39,189 nucleotides of DNA from Prorocentrum cordatum (taxonomy: Eukaryota; Sar; Dinophyceae; Prorocentrales; Prorocentraceae): positions 1-39,189 of the forward strand of contig CAUYUJ010008592.1 in assembly GCA_963575745.1 (NCBI GenBank), written 5' to 3'. Made by a program: the position numbers and the translations under genes. Positions 12,101 to 18,672 of this stretch are shown one piece after another. The notes under the pieces were generated by a model. That model saw nothing but the letters and a program-made list of their open reading frames with translations. It was not told the origin of the DNA and made no database searches. Within the stretch, counting starts at the first letter, position 1. The number at the start of each line of letters is the position of its first letter.

Positions 12101-12597
12101 TTGGCTTTATCGAGTTGATCAAGGAAGCGTGCAATAATAATAGCCAAAGTTTTATACCGAAACTCGGCACGTTGCTGATCTTGGCCATACCAATCCAAAT
12201 CATGCTCCTTGTGTGATCCACAAGTACATTTCCATAAGTTTATCGGTATATGAGGACAAGATGTAGCAACTTGTATATAAGAACCACTGGGATATTTACT
12301 GGATCGGTCAAACTTGATACCGAAATGACAGAGTCTGATTCGTATAATGCTTAGCTTCAAATCTTCGATAACATCTTTGATCGGACCCTGTTTCCAGAAA
12401 TACCCGGGTGGCCCCAGGATAACTATCTGCATCCTCAGAGCACGCGCTTTGATCAGGAGATTTTGTATACGTTGATAGTGTGGTCCCGCCCTCTTTCCTG
12501 GAGTACGCACGTACCAATCAGAGGGTGTGGCCACCCACAACATATTGTAGTCTCCTGCCAACAAATTTCCCAAATACTGTGTTCCAGTTGAAGTCAT
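6199..12597 (-). CDS. Pol C-terminal part: methyltransferase-like, integrase, reverse transcriptase, RNase H
   Basis: 2,132 residues from the first ATG (12597) to TAG at 6201. The frame is open 67 codons further upstream, back to the UGA at 12801, so it may be reached by readthrough instead of its own start. Residues 1-140 (LWVATPSDW, RLCHFG, SCPHIP) and about 410-640 (ELCGGKGG near 418, PSCRT near 474) resemble the Rossmann/methyltransferase-like segments common in dinoflagellate copia polyproteins. Two CX2CX10HX6C modules lie at 676-697 and 709-730. Integrase: zinc-binding region ending CX2C at 918-921, catalytic D951, D1005, E1039, and a C-terminal barrel near 1150-1220. Reverse transcriptase: D1656 (SLDINMAFLKG) and D1760/D1761 (HVDD in place of the usual YVDD). 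RNase H: D1911, E1969, D2018, D2069. All catalytic acids are present, so the enzymes look functional. The linker at 1300-1560 is acidic and probably disordered. Confidence 0.95.
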   Translation of the reverse strand: MTSTGTQYLGNLLAGDYNMLWVATPSDWYVRTPGKRAGPHYQRIQNLLIKARALRMQIVILGPPGYFWKQGPIKDVIEDLKLSIIRIRLCHFGIKFDRSSKYPSGSYIQVATSCPHIPINLWKCTCGSHKEHDLDWYGQDQQRAEFRYKTLAIIIARFLDQLDKANMIRNERSAVHLSVCTRVDKKVRHYVQCPQKGPQWDHVVRRVTTDLDTNKIVQDIRIQDQPTGYNYVAPLPDGVTNISTRLYWEPPAPVLHGNGESRRPRPKRVTIVDDDRSPPPSIERCQTRPTNDLPEIPPFPDFTADSSAADLSAETALPTDARIKQKEKQKADKEAGIKPKKVPKKVEDGNDDCGEDLKGLDCSTYFNDVPLDDSDSDSESEDIFMMLPAGQPADSHADVFSIVQSLCYGRNNQVDMLELCGGKGGISILAFKRGLSSGGNLDKISMVDLGNSEVQRAVLHYLKTCFVKITILQPSCRTTGLPSYFNAQVNHDTWLKHHKEDLPHITFCGTVALLQDDLRRFFLREQPMGTWVDEIHPWKELAQRKVTCQTIIDQCTTGLKDSFGQYIRKPTQIMANKEELLAPFKGKRCPGNHVHANACNKELARAAQYTYRMQSLIVDAVQIAKDLFAYGRDPFANRERSYAFVTNSAGYDLDDPTIRRHPNGEICRPPPGGLGCPGCVDNNYKQSPKHSRDPKMCRWYDVEPYYWDCPSCKKEYQKSNPHHTKISGQCRFAEKWKLPDNFGQPRPAGQAAPAAPAAEAAPAAEAAPAAKAAPAARARIRAPRPPRPGEGDPTAGASSHDITRADRANGGNSGAGSSDDHRRLPQVAARRGRMEGGDPPPPPQPQAEPRPRPRLPDWTRFDVQLSLQNLRSFDPAVVQRELRKLHLRWFHAKEPKMRMILTKVGLGETRLSLIKGICDSCRECRAWDKPGNTVMPSVSLPGRFNEEVECDLFFYKQEHIVFHIIDRCIRWAAGTEIPDKAMHTVLDAYHTTWMQHGPAKILYSDGEGALNNDTAKAILKAKGTELRIRARGQHATTIEARNGILRHLLHVMGEELNRLHIPLNFTRLLHEALFASNAFTFYNEVSPYNALYGRQPAMLPDFPVLDHDQPAESSDHSREETIRRVSLEAITQATAVAKTNRALRTKTTATGEFHYKEGDLVDYHRPTTTKDDWGGWSGPYPVIRNEPDRGQVIVKVGNREVRVQYPDTRHTLYIEALMVREIGSDNTALRTVLAFIAGLPAGKPAMTFGYLPTKQGRLQMTAASRLSPKVHLALQYLIRNYFRIENVVAVRLAKSLTKLPAAPYADSCTLVHYDNDVTPGFHYYEADGTALNIYDITGSTHSRIIQCLKSRKPSAGFDQDLTKFEELADGPPPSESPPAAAPEEPPTDNDGRLPTIIEETEEDLDAFVLKSWYAELMDDRTLLEADTEEVMHTVPTYMTDTQCVLVSTTCEDVQGHLPERGHPPGYDMDTSYYVPLCSTEPDSKYDLDSDEHGKYIELCFTADMSKVVLSEQQHRLLDDSSVTTMRVYVSAASKRAVVVKEDDLLTKADIQANPVKVSKALYTELKTWLDNKCFQMTDLSKASNIMTSRYVYKWKFVKNEKGEMERTIRLRLVLRGFMDLEAFDVETFSGTARRSSQRLLASSAACNKAWIIASLDINMAFLKGLTYGELAAATGEKERVVCFTLPPGSAAVLRTLPGFESYDESKHCLRCLKPGTGTKDAPRAFSLKLRSITRSFGLQPTSYDEEFEMSPNLLTAKHVDDINMTGKEEAIDKYVKCVEDTFGKCKLNKHTYTNCAVRYNKTDDGSVTLDQDEYIKQLRPITHPELTGADPESKATKTISDMFVSLRGALAYALITQVWLMVYVVSLQRIQEPTNIQVRRLNAVTRKLQAGPKKIVYHAMTPTGEVDLHSDSGYRRLNGDEDDEVKGYGIRGANLLRRGHTQAGKPVVHLVDAYCKSHRLQVRSSYSAETLAAAHNLEDCYPTIVTLHELHSGPLTPTQLKNILEMGGLCIKVTLTIDAESVFKSLSSKDLKKPTECTLLGHISWIRQMMERGIVESVQWCDTRDMTADGHTKGSIDRALLLQVMAGQQSFKHELKKHTPYRAGRSSQDGPASRASGETRGQVRFSSEETRR

Positions 12598-12762
12598 TAC
12601 CTCATTATGGGTAATCCGGTCGCATATATATCCACGGGATCGGAGTTCAGCGCAAGCTGTACGAATATCTTCGATGACGAGGCATTTTGAATGGTATTTT
12701 TCTTCTCGGGCCTCAGCGCGGCCAACGTATGTCGCGAGGAGGCCGGTATTCGGCTTCTCTTC

Positions 12763-12801
12763 GCAAGCGAGCGCCGCCGGCGCGCCCGCCTGCCCCCGTC
12801 A
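12763..12801 (-). promoter_or_regulatory. candidate UGA readthrough signal with 3' stem-loop
   Basis: The ORF2 stop is UGA (12801-12799) followed directly by CGG. After a five-base spacer, 12793-12782 (GCAGGCGGGCGC) pairs with 12774-12763 (GCGCTCGCTTGC) around a seven-base loop, giving 12 continuous pairs including two G-U. UGA-CGG plus a 3' stem-loop is the known type II readthrough arrangement of several plant and animal RNA viruses. After the UGA the same frame is open for 67 codons to the ATG of ORF3 and then 2,132 more. The alternative is a simple C-to-T mutation of a CGA codon, with the stem present by chance in GC-rich DNA. Confidence 0.6.
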
Positions 12802-15800
12802 GAGGGGCATGCTGTTAGCGGATGACTCCGCAGGCGTCACTGGTGCGGCTGCGCTCACGATCTCCACGCGGGTTGGCCCCGCAAGGTCCGTCGAACCTCC
12901 GCCCGTGCAGCTTGGTGGTGGTGGCGGTGTCGCGGGTGGCCCCGCTTGGTTCTCAGGCGACCAATTATTCACCGCCTCCTGGACTGCCCAGAAAATCTTA
13001 GACTTCAGGGCATCCTTCATGTGTGGCCAGGTCCCTTCAGGACACTGTTGGCCTTTCCACCAGCTGTCGAGCGTCCTGTCTACGATCGCACGGGTCGTGT
13101 CCTTCAGGAGCTGCTTGTCGAGATACGGCTCGACAATGAACGTATCAGTCGTAACGGTCATGGACTGTCCCATCGCGGGTTGCCCCGCTGTTACCCCAGC
13201 GGGTGACCCCGCACCTACACCGGCGGGTGGCCCCGCATTGACGGAGTCCTCGTCGTTCTCCGTCTCGGTGTAGCCGTCATGACTACTGCGGATTGTGAAG
13301 GTGTTGGTGACCGTCTGGCTTTTAGCCCCGTCATACAATCCGCAGGGAATGGCTAGGTGTCCTGAGGGGGTCTTCTTTGCCCTCAGGACTTTGGCGCCCT
13401 TCCCCAGCTTAAGAGTATACTCTCCGCTGGGAAAGATAACCTTCTGGAAGCCTGGCTTTAGCACGATAATTGTGTCACGTGCTTCCATGGCACTCAGGCC
13501 CCAGATGGCTGGGAGGTTTGCACCTGAGCCCTCTGCGATGTTGGAAGCATACTCCTCGATGCGGGGGCTTGCCTCATTGGCGTATTGCACCCCGATCTTG
13601 AAGTTGCCCATTTTCCGACAGATCGCAGCACCCTCACCTACACCGTTGATGTAGAGGGTTTTGCTCAGTGTGCATATGGCCGGTCTGTGATTGTACCTGG
13701 CCATAACCTCCTGAAAGGTTCGTGCTGTATTAGCTCCGATGATGTTCACGTTGGAGCCAATGTCTAGCATGAACGATATGCAGGGCATTCCGTCTTCGTC
13801 GGGGAAGAATGTCCCTGTCCGCGCCGCCAGAGCCATCGTACCATGGTCATCAGGATGGTACGTAATCTGTGAACCGAGCGTGCCTTTCAGTAGGCGTTGT
13901 TCCAGCACCCACTGGCTCATTGTTAGCTCGGTGCACCATATTTGCTCATATTGGCGGCGCTCCTCCACGGTGATTGGTTCCTGTTCAAGGACCCAGTAAT
14001 TCGCGGAGAGTGTGGAGGTCCACTCACCTCCTGGCGGAAGCGTATCCGTGATGTCACGTGTGTAAGTCAGCCCTTCCGTGTTGATCATGAAGGTATTGTG
14101 GAATTGGGCTGCTTCAGCGCTTTCCGCACTGGCCCGGCTCCTAGCACTCACCGGGCTCTCTACACGTGAGGTTCTGGATACACCTCCGCTCCTGCCGCTC
14201 CGCCTGATATTGGCCTCCATTGCTCTCAGGAATCCTGGATTCGGAGGCCCCGTTGCGGGTGACCCCGCTTTGGCGGCGGGAGCCGCTTCGGCGGGTGGCC
14301 CCGCTGCTGGGGGCCCCTGTGCTCGAAGCGTAGGCAGGATTGGCATCTGGATGCCTTGCTCTGGCGCTGGCCATGGGTGTGTCTGTGCAGCTGGGGCACG
14401 TGCGGATGGCTCCGCCGAGGCGGCTCGAGCCTCTAGTGCCTCCACTGCTTCCCGCAGCCGGCGCAGTTCCCGAGCATCCACCACATACCTTTCCTGCTGG
14501 CGCGCCTGTTCCGACTCAGCGTCGCGCTGTCCAGCATACGGAAAGTGTGCTGTGATTATGCCCGGCCCACGACATACAGCGCAAGGTGCCTCGTTTGGCG
14601 TACCTGGCCGCTGATTGCGGACGTGCTGCTGTGCAACACGATCCCAGCATATATCGTGGAAGAAATGTCCACATGCCAGTCTCCACACCGTGGTGCCCAT
14701 CTCGTAGGGGTCCATACAGATCGGGCACTGTGTGAAATTGTAATCTGAAATGACTGGCGTGGGCACGTCGGGGCGAGTCCGAGCCTGACGCTCGAAAGTA
14801 GTTTCGCCCTCCCGATATGGCGTCGGTGGTGGCAGTCTGTCTATCTGTTCAGCGGGTGGCCCCGCACCTGCGGGTGTCCCCGCTTGGTTCTCACGCTCGA
14901 TCCTTCTCTGGATCGCGCGCTGTTGGCGCAGCCTAGCGTTGTCCCGAACCTGCTGCCTAGATGCCAGTATCGCTTGCTGCGTGTTGTGCACGTCGCGAAT
15001 GTAGTCTGGCATGCTGCCCAGAGCGGCTGGCACCGCGAGACCAGCTGGCTGAACTACGGTCTCGGGGTCCGTCGGCGTGGGCATGTAGGCGTAGTGCGGC
15101 ATAGACTGCGTGTCGACTGCTCGTGTAAACTGCAAACGGTACATCTCATTGGCCAGATTCCGAGTGTACTCGTTCGCAGGTGGCCCCGCAATCATAGGAG
15201 TGTTATTCATCTGCGCGTAGTACTCCGGGTACATCGGCGCATCCATGGCCGGTGCCTCTGCTGGTCCATGATTGTCCCATCCATATATTGGGTGTGATGC
15301 TATCCCTGGAATAAACACCTGTCGATGTGGATTCGTGGGATCTGCATTCGGAGCATCATCGGAGGTCCAGCTCCAGAGAGGCCGAAAGTTGCCATGATTC
15401 GTAACATCTATGTTGCGGTTCCGCAACAGGCTGGGCACTCTATCAGCTTGTTGCTGTAAAAAGGTAGCCTGTGCTCTCAAGGTGGCCGCCCGACGTTCGT
15501 AGTCTGAGCCCTGCTGACCATCAGCGGGTGGCCCCGCACGTGCGGACGACTCCGCAGGCGTTCGCTCGGCGGGTGACCCCGCAGCCACCCCTCCTTCACT
15601 ACCCCTCGGAGTGCCGAAGGGAGTGGTCGCCTGGAGTGCCGCTGCGAGCGTCGGATTCCCGCGAATCGCCTGGAGTCGTTGCCACAAGCTGTTTTCGCTC
15701 GTTTCGGACGGCGGAGTCCGATACGGCGAGCCACCATCTGATCCGCTCATGGGGACAAACCTCGCGCCTCCAGCTTGCTGCGGAGGGCGTTGTGGTTGTG

Positions 15801-18672
15801 TCCCTAGGATGCCGGGTGGCCCCGCAGGAGGGCGCAGGTTCCTCTGCTGTGCATCTTGGATACCTGCGTGCACCGCCCACGGGTCAGCTCGGTATAGCTG
15901 ATCGGTCAGTCCAGAGACGTCAGCTGATGTCAAATGGCTGTTGAGAGCTTGGACCCAGGACTGCTGGTCCGGCCTCCAAGGAGATGCTACCGTCGCCACC
16001 GGTGTGACTACTTGCTGCCATGAACCGTCTGAAGTGTCTACTGCGGGTGTCCCCGCACCTGCGGGTGGCCCCGCTGCAGGCATAGCCTCGTCCTCCTGGG
16101 CATTCATCATGAGGACTGCCTGTGTTTCGAACGGTCGTGGAGCAACATCTTGCTCGGTCATGACCAAATTGAATGGACGACCTTCCGTCTTCATCCAACC
16201 CTTGAGGTACATGGCGTGATCTTCCATTACAGCCAGAGTTCTGTCACACATTTTGAGTGGCAGGTAGTCGTCAGTGCGAATCCTGTCTGCGGGTTGGCCC
16301 CGCTTCCGCGTCTTGTCATAAAACAGCGGATTGCTCCAGGCTTCGCCGACCCGATACTTCGCAATGCTCACGATCTGCATGATATGATCGGGTGGTATAC
16401 GTCCATCGTGGCCCCTTGTCATGACTATGTCATTTGCTGATCTCCATAGAGAGAAGCCACTGGACAGCATTTTGTTGATGCTGCAGAATATGAGCACCTC
16501 CGAGTCGGGACGGATACCCGATTGTATCCTCTTGTCGCCCGGGAGGTAGGGGCAGCCATGCACAAATTGGCGCCCCCCCTTCCTCTTCGGGTTGTCCTGT
16601 GCGAGGCACGAAAGGCCATTGTCCAGAATGCTCTTGACATACTCCCACTTTGTCCCGTGGATGAAATATACCGGGTCGTCCGGTTCTTTCGCCCATGTTG
16701 TGATAGGCCTGAACAACGACTCGGGACAGTGGACGCCTGGACTGCTGTGGCCATTCGTAGCTCTGATGAAGTACTGTGGCCTGCGGTTCGTTGGTCGAAA
16801 CCTTTGCGGCAGCAGCAGGCTATCATCAACGCACTTCATCTGGAGCCTGCCCTTCTGCATGCCGTGATGATCAATTATCTCACAGCAGTTTAGCAGCACC
16901 CAGTACACGAATGACGTGTGGGGCCTGCCCTTGATCAGCACTTCGTGCATGTCATGATAGTGTTTATACTGATCATTTTCCTTCCAGTTTGTCAGCAGGT
17001 CGTCGATGACAACCCAGCCGTCGTACGGATCGAAAGTGCTGACCTTCTCGAAGTATCGATTGTGTTTGTCCTTATAATATGGACTGTGGCGCAGAGCCGT
17101 CGAAAACCAGATCGATATCTTGGTCATCTGCTCCTTACTCGGCAGGGTCGGATCAGCGCCATTCTGTTGCATGACCTTCAGGAGCGATTCTCTATGCTGC
17201 GCAACACGTAGTGGCGGCCTGTCTCGCAGCATGTTTCCCACTTTCTGTTGTTCGCGCTCCCAGTCATTCTGGCACTTGTAATTCCGACGAACCGGACAGT
17301 TGATGACTTCATATCGGTCCGTGTCGTCTGGAGTGACTCGTGGGTTGATTGGCTGCCTCGGCCCCTTGTCGTCAATGCCCTGCCAATACAACAGACATTC
17401 CAAGGGAATGGTCCTCAGAGCGGACAGTGTTGGTAATGCCGCTGGTGGCGCTTTAACGGCTGGCCCAGCTAATGCAGCTGGCGCCGCTTTAGCGGGTGGC
17501 CCCGCTAATGCGGCTGGCGCCGCTTTAGCGGGTGGCCCGCCAGAGCCTGCGGCTGACGAGGCAGCTCCTGCGGATGACTCCGCGCCAGGGTTCGGGTGAC
17601 CTTTGTCAGTAGCTGCATCATCGGTTAACTTTTGTTGGTTGCCAAACTCTTTGAGGACTCTGAAACGCTCTTCTCTTGAGAGAGTACTTCCTGCGGGTGT
17701 CCCCGCTGTTGCGGCTGGTGCCGCTTTAGCGGGTGGCCCCGCAGATCCTTTGTCCTCCTTGGCCTTGGCGGCCTCTTCTGCCCGCACCGACCTCATCCCG
17801 GCTTCGGGCTTCGGCTGCGCTTTCATTCGTGCCGAGCCGGGTTGTGGTGTAAGGCGTGGCTGATGCAGCGTTGGAGTCCAGTCACCTCGGAAAGCTGCTT
17901 TAGGCTTGTCACGAACTTCATCCTTGACATCGCCTTGGGTCGCTGGAGGCATCGGGGTCGATGGTCCAGCAAAGACCTTCTTCCTCTCTGTCACCGATGG
18001 ACCAGGAGGATCTGCCGGCTCAGGGTCGTCCGTCTTGGCGACCGCCCTGACCTTCGCCCGCCCCTGCGTGTCTTCGGGACTCTTGGACGAGTGCCTTTTT
18101 GCAGGAGTCGGTGACGATGAGGAGTCGGCTTTAGGTCTTGGAGGTGGTCTGCTGCCCTTGCCTGGTCGTGGACCAGGAGGGTCTCTCGGAGGGCCTTCTG
18201 GCTGGCCATGATCATGGATAACCTGCCTCATCTGGTCGATGTCGGCAACACCCTTTATGGCCAGCTTGTATTTGCCATTCTCATGGCGGTAGAGTACCCT
18301 CGTGCAGAACCACTTTTGCGCCGTAGAGCTGTAGTACCAGCAGGCGCTTCCGTCAGGGAACGGATTTTCTGAGCCATCTTCTGCCGCCCATTCCTCATTT
18401 AGTTCGGTTCGGTCAGTGCCGGCGGCAGAGGCAACATCTATCCATTCATCCTCCGCAGTTCCAGCGGCTGGTGGTGCTTCTGCGGGTGACCCCGCTTCCT
18501 TACTGGATTCTGCGGGTGACCCCGCTTCCCCACTGGGTTCTGCGGGTGACCCCGCTTCCCCACTGGATTCTGCGGGTGACCCCGCTTCTGGACCCCGCTT
18601 CCCCACTGGATTCTGCGGGTGACCCCGCCTCCTTGTGGAATCGGCGGTTCCACTCCTTGAGGCGATGGTCAT
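12799..18672 (-). CDS. Pol N-terminal part: Tudor-like, Tpt1/KptA, RING-H2, aspartic protease
   Basis: 1,957 residues ending in UGA. The first ATG (18672) lies inside the end of ORF1 (173 base overlap, +1 frame), so a Gag-fusion by frameshift is possible. Residues ~105-150 (WYYSSTAQKW...) resemble a Tudor-like barrel. Residues ~510-760 match the RNA 2'-phosphotransferase family (Tpt1/KptA), which removes the splice-junction 2'-phosphate from ligated tRNA using NAD+. The Arg-His-Arg-Arg set is present as R528-H529 (LRH), R609 (KGRLQMK) and R721 (SGIR), with NGHS at 640-643, HGT at 672-674, RSAND and GRIPP. RING-H2 at 1316-1367: CPIC, CGHFFHDIC, CAVC, as in ubiquitin ligases; a coiled coil follows near 1390-1420. 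Retropepsin-like LDIGS has D1637 (DIGS in place of DTG/DSG). Long Ala/Gly/Pro linkers with AGPPA and AGSPA motifs join the domains. Catalytic function of Tpt1 and RING is inferred from motifs only. Confidence 0.93.
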   Translation of the reverse strand: MTIASRSGTADSTRRRGHPQNPVGKRGPEAGSPAESSGEAGSPAEPSGEAGSPAESSKEAGSPAEAPPAAGTAEDEWIDVASAAGTDRTELNEEWAAEDGSENPFPDGSACWYYSSTAQKWFCTRVLYRHENGKYKLAIKGVADIDQMRQVIHDHGQPEGPPRDPPGPRPGKGSRPPPRPKADSSSSPTPAKRHSSKSPEDTQGRAKVRAVAKTDDPEPADPPGPSVTERKKVFAGPSTPMPPATQGDVKDEVRDKPKAAFRGDWTPTLHQPRLTPQPGSARMKAQPKPEAGMRSVRAEEAAKAKEDKGSAGPPAKAAPAATAGTPAGSTLSREERFRVLKEFGNQQKLTDDAATDKGHPNPGAESSAGAASSAAGSGGPPAKAAPAALAGPPAKAAPAALAGPAVKAPPAALPTLSALRTIPLECLLYWQGIDDKGPRQPINPRVTPDDTDRYEVINCPVRRNYKCQNDWEREQQKVGNMLRDRPPLRVAQHRESLLKVMQQNGADPTLPSKEQMTKISIWFSTALRHSPYYKDKHNRYFEKVSTFDPYDGWVVIDDLLTNWKENDQYKHYHDMHEVLIKGRPHTSFVYWVLLNCCEIIDHHGMQKGRLQMKCVDDSLLLPQRFRPTNRRPQYFIRATNGHSSPGVHCPESLFRPITTWAKEPDDPVYFIHGTKWEYVKSILDNGLSCLAQDNPKRKGGRQFVHGCPYLPGDKRIQSGIRPDSEVLIFCSINKMLSSGFSLWRSANDIVMTRGHDGRIPPDHIMQIVSIAKYRVGEAWSNPLFYDKTRKRGQPADRIRTDDYLPLKMCDRTLAVMEDHAMYLKGWMKTEGRPFNLVMTEQDVAPRPFETQAVLMMNAQEDEAMPAAGPPAGAGTPAVDTSDGSWQQVVTPVATVASPWRPDQQSWVQALNSHLTSADVSGLTDQLYRADPWAVHAGIQDAQQRNLRPPAGPPGILGTQPQRPPQQAGGARFVPMSGSDGGSPYRTPPSETSENSLWQRLQAIRGNPTLAAALQATTPFGTPRGSEGGVAAGSPAERTPAESSARAGPPADGQQGSDYERRAATLRAQATFLQQQADRVPSLLRNRNIDVTNHGNFRPLWSWTSDDAPNADPTNPHRQVFIPGIASHPIYGWDNHGPAEAPAMDAPMYPEYYAQMNNTPMIAGPPANEYTRNLANEMYRLQFTRAVDTQSMPHYAYMPTPTDPETVVQPAGLAVPAALGSMPDYIRDVHNTQQAILASRQQVRDNARLRQQRAIQRRIERENQAGTPAGAGPPAEQIDRLPPPTPYREGETTFERQARTRPDVPTPVISDYNFTQCPICMDPYEMGTTVWRLACGHFFHDICWDRVAQQHVRNQRPGTPNEAPCAVCRGPGIITAHFPYAGQRDAESEQARQQERYVVDARELRRLREAVEALEARAASAEPSARAPAAQTHPWPAPEQGIQMPILPTLRAQGPPAAGPPAEAAPAAKAGSPATGPPNPGFLRAMEANIRRSGRSGGVSRTSRVESPVSARSRASAESAEAAQFHNTFMINTEGLTYTRDITDTLPPGGEWTSTLSANYWVLEQEPITVEERRQYEQIWCTELTMSQWVLEQRLLKGTLGSQITYHPDDHGTMALAARTGTFFPDEDGMPCISFMLDIGSNVNIIGANTARTFQEVMARYNHRPAICTLSKTLYINGVGEGAAICRKMGNFKIGVQYANEASPRIEEYASNIAEGSGANLPAIWGLSAMEARDTIIVLKPGFQKVIFPSGEYTLKLGKGAKVLRAKKTPSGHLAIPCGLYDGAKSQTVTNTFTIRSSHDGYTETENDEDSVNAGPPAGVGAGSPAGVTAGQPAMGQSMTVTTDTFIVEPYLDKQLLKDTTRAIVDRTLDSWWKGQQCPEGTWPHMKDALKSKIFWAVQEAVNNWSPENQAGPPATPPPPPSCTGGGSTDLAGPTRVEIVSAAAPVTPAESSANSMPL
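14574..14727 (-). other. RING-H2 finger within ORF2
   Basis: The ligands are C1316, C1319, the C and H of CGH, the H and C of HDIC, and the two Cys of CAVC (last 1367), giving C-X2-C, C-X-H, H-X2-C and C-X2-C in RING-H2 order. RING-H2 fingers typically recruit E2 ubiquitin-conjugating enzymes. It lies between the Tpt1-like domain and the protease, with coiled-coil-like helices before (~1230-1275) and after (~1390-1420). Confidence 0.85.
16390..17145 (-). other. Tpt1/KptA RNA 2'-phosphotransferase domain within ORF2
   Basis: About 245 residues, close to the length of free-standing Tpt1 proteins, and the conserved blocks occur in family order: LRHSP, DGWVVIDDLL, KGRLQMK, IRATNGHS, IHGTKW, ILDNGL, SGIR, SLWRSANDIV, GRIPP. 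The four residues essential in yeast Tpt1 (Arg, His, Arg, Arg) have counterparts. Family members transfer a 2'-phosphate to NAD+, and some ADP-ribosylate RNA 5' ends. A role in the element's life cycle is unknown. Confidence 0.85.
18481..18643 (-). repeat. 30 bp tandem repeat with a 13 bp frame-shifting insertion at the ORF1/ORF2 junction
   Basis: Units beginning tgcgggtgaccccgc start at 18481, 18511, 18541, 18571 and 18614. The unit from 18571 is 43 bp, because ctggaccccgctt is added (gaccccgctt is repeated). On the minus strand the repeat codes for a ten-residue EAGSPAESSG-type unit. Both frames show that peptide, but ORF1 reads it before the insertion and ORF2 after it. So the frame change between ORF1 and ORF2 is explained by the 13 bp insertion, unless the site is a programmed +1 shift. 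Confidence 0.8.

Noticed and set aside
12799-12801. UGA as a selenocysteine codon
   Set aside because: There is no Cys-like active-site context at the position, and the UGA sits in a linker between domains.
6385-18215. Many 60-200 codon ORFs on the + strand across the retrotransposon
   Set aside because: They are antisense shadows of the minus-strand polyprotein frames and show no domain of their own.
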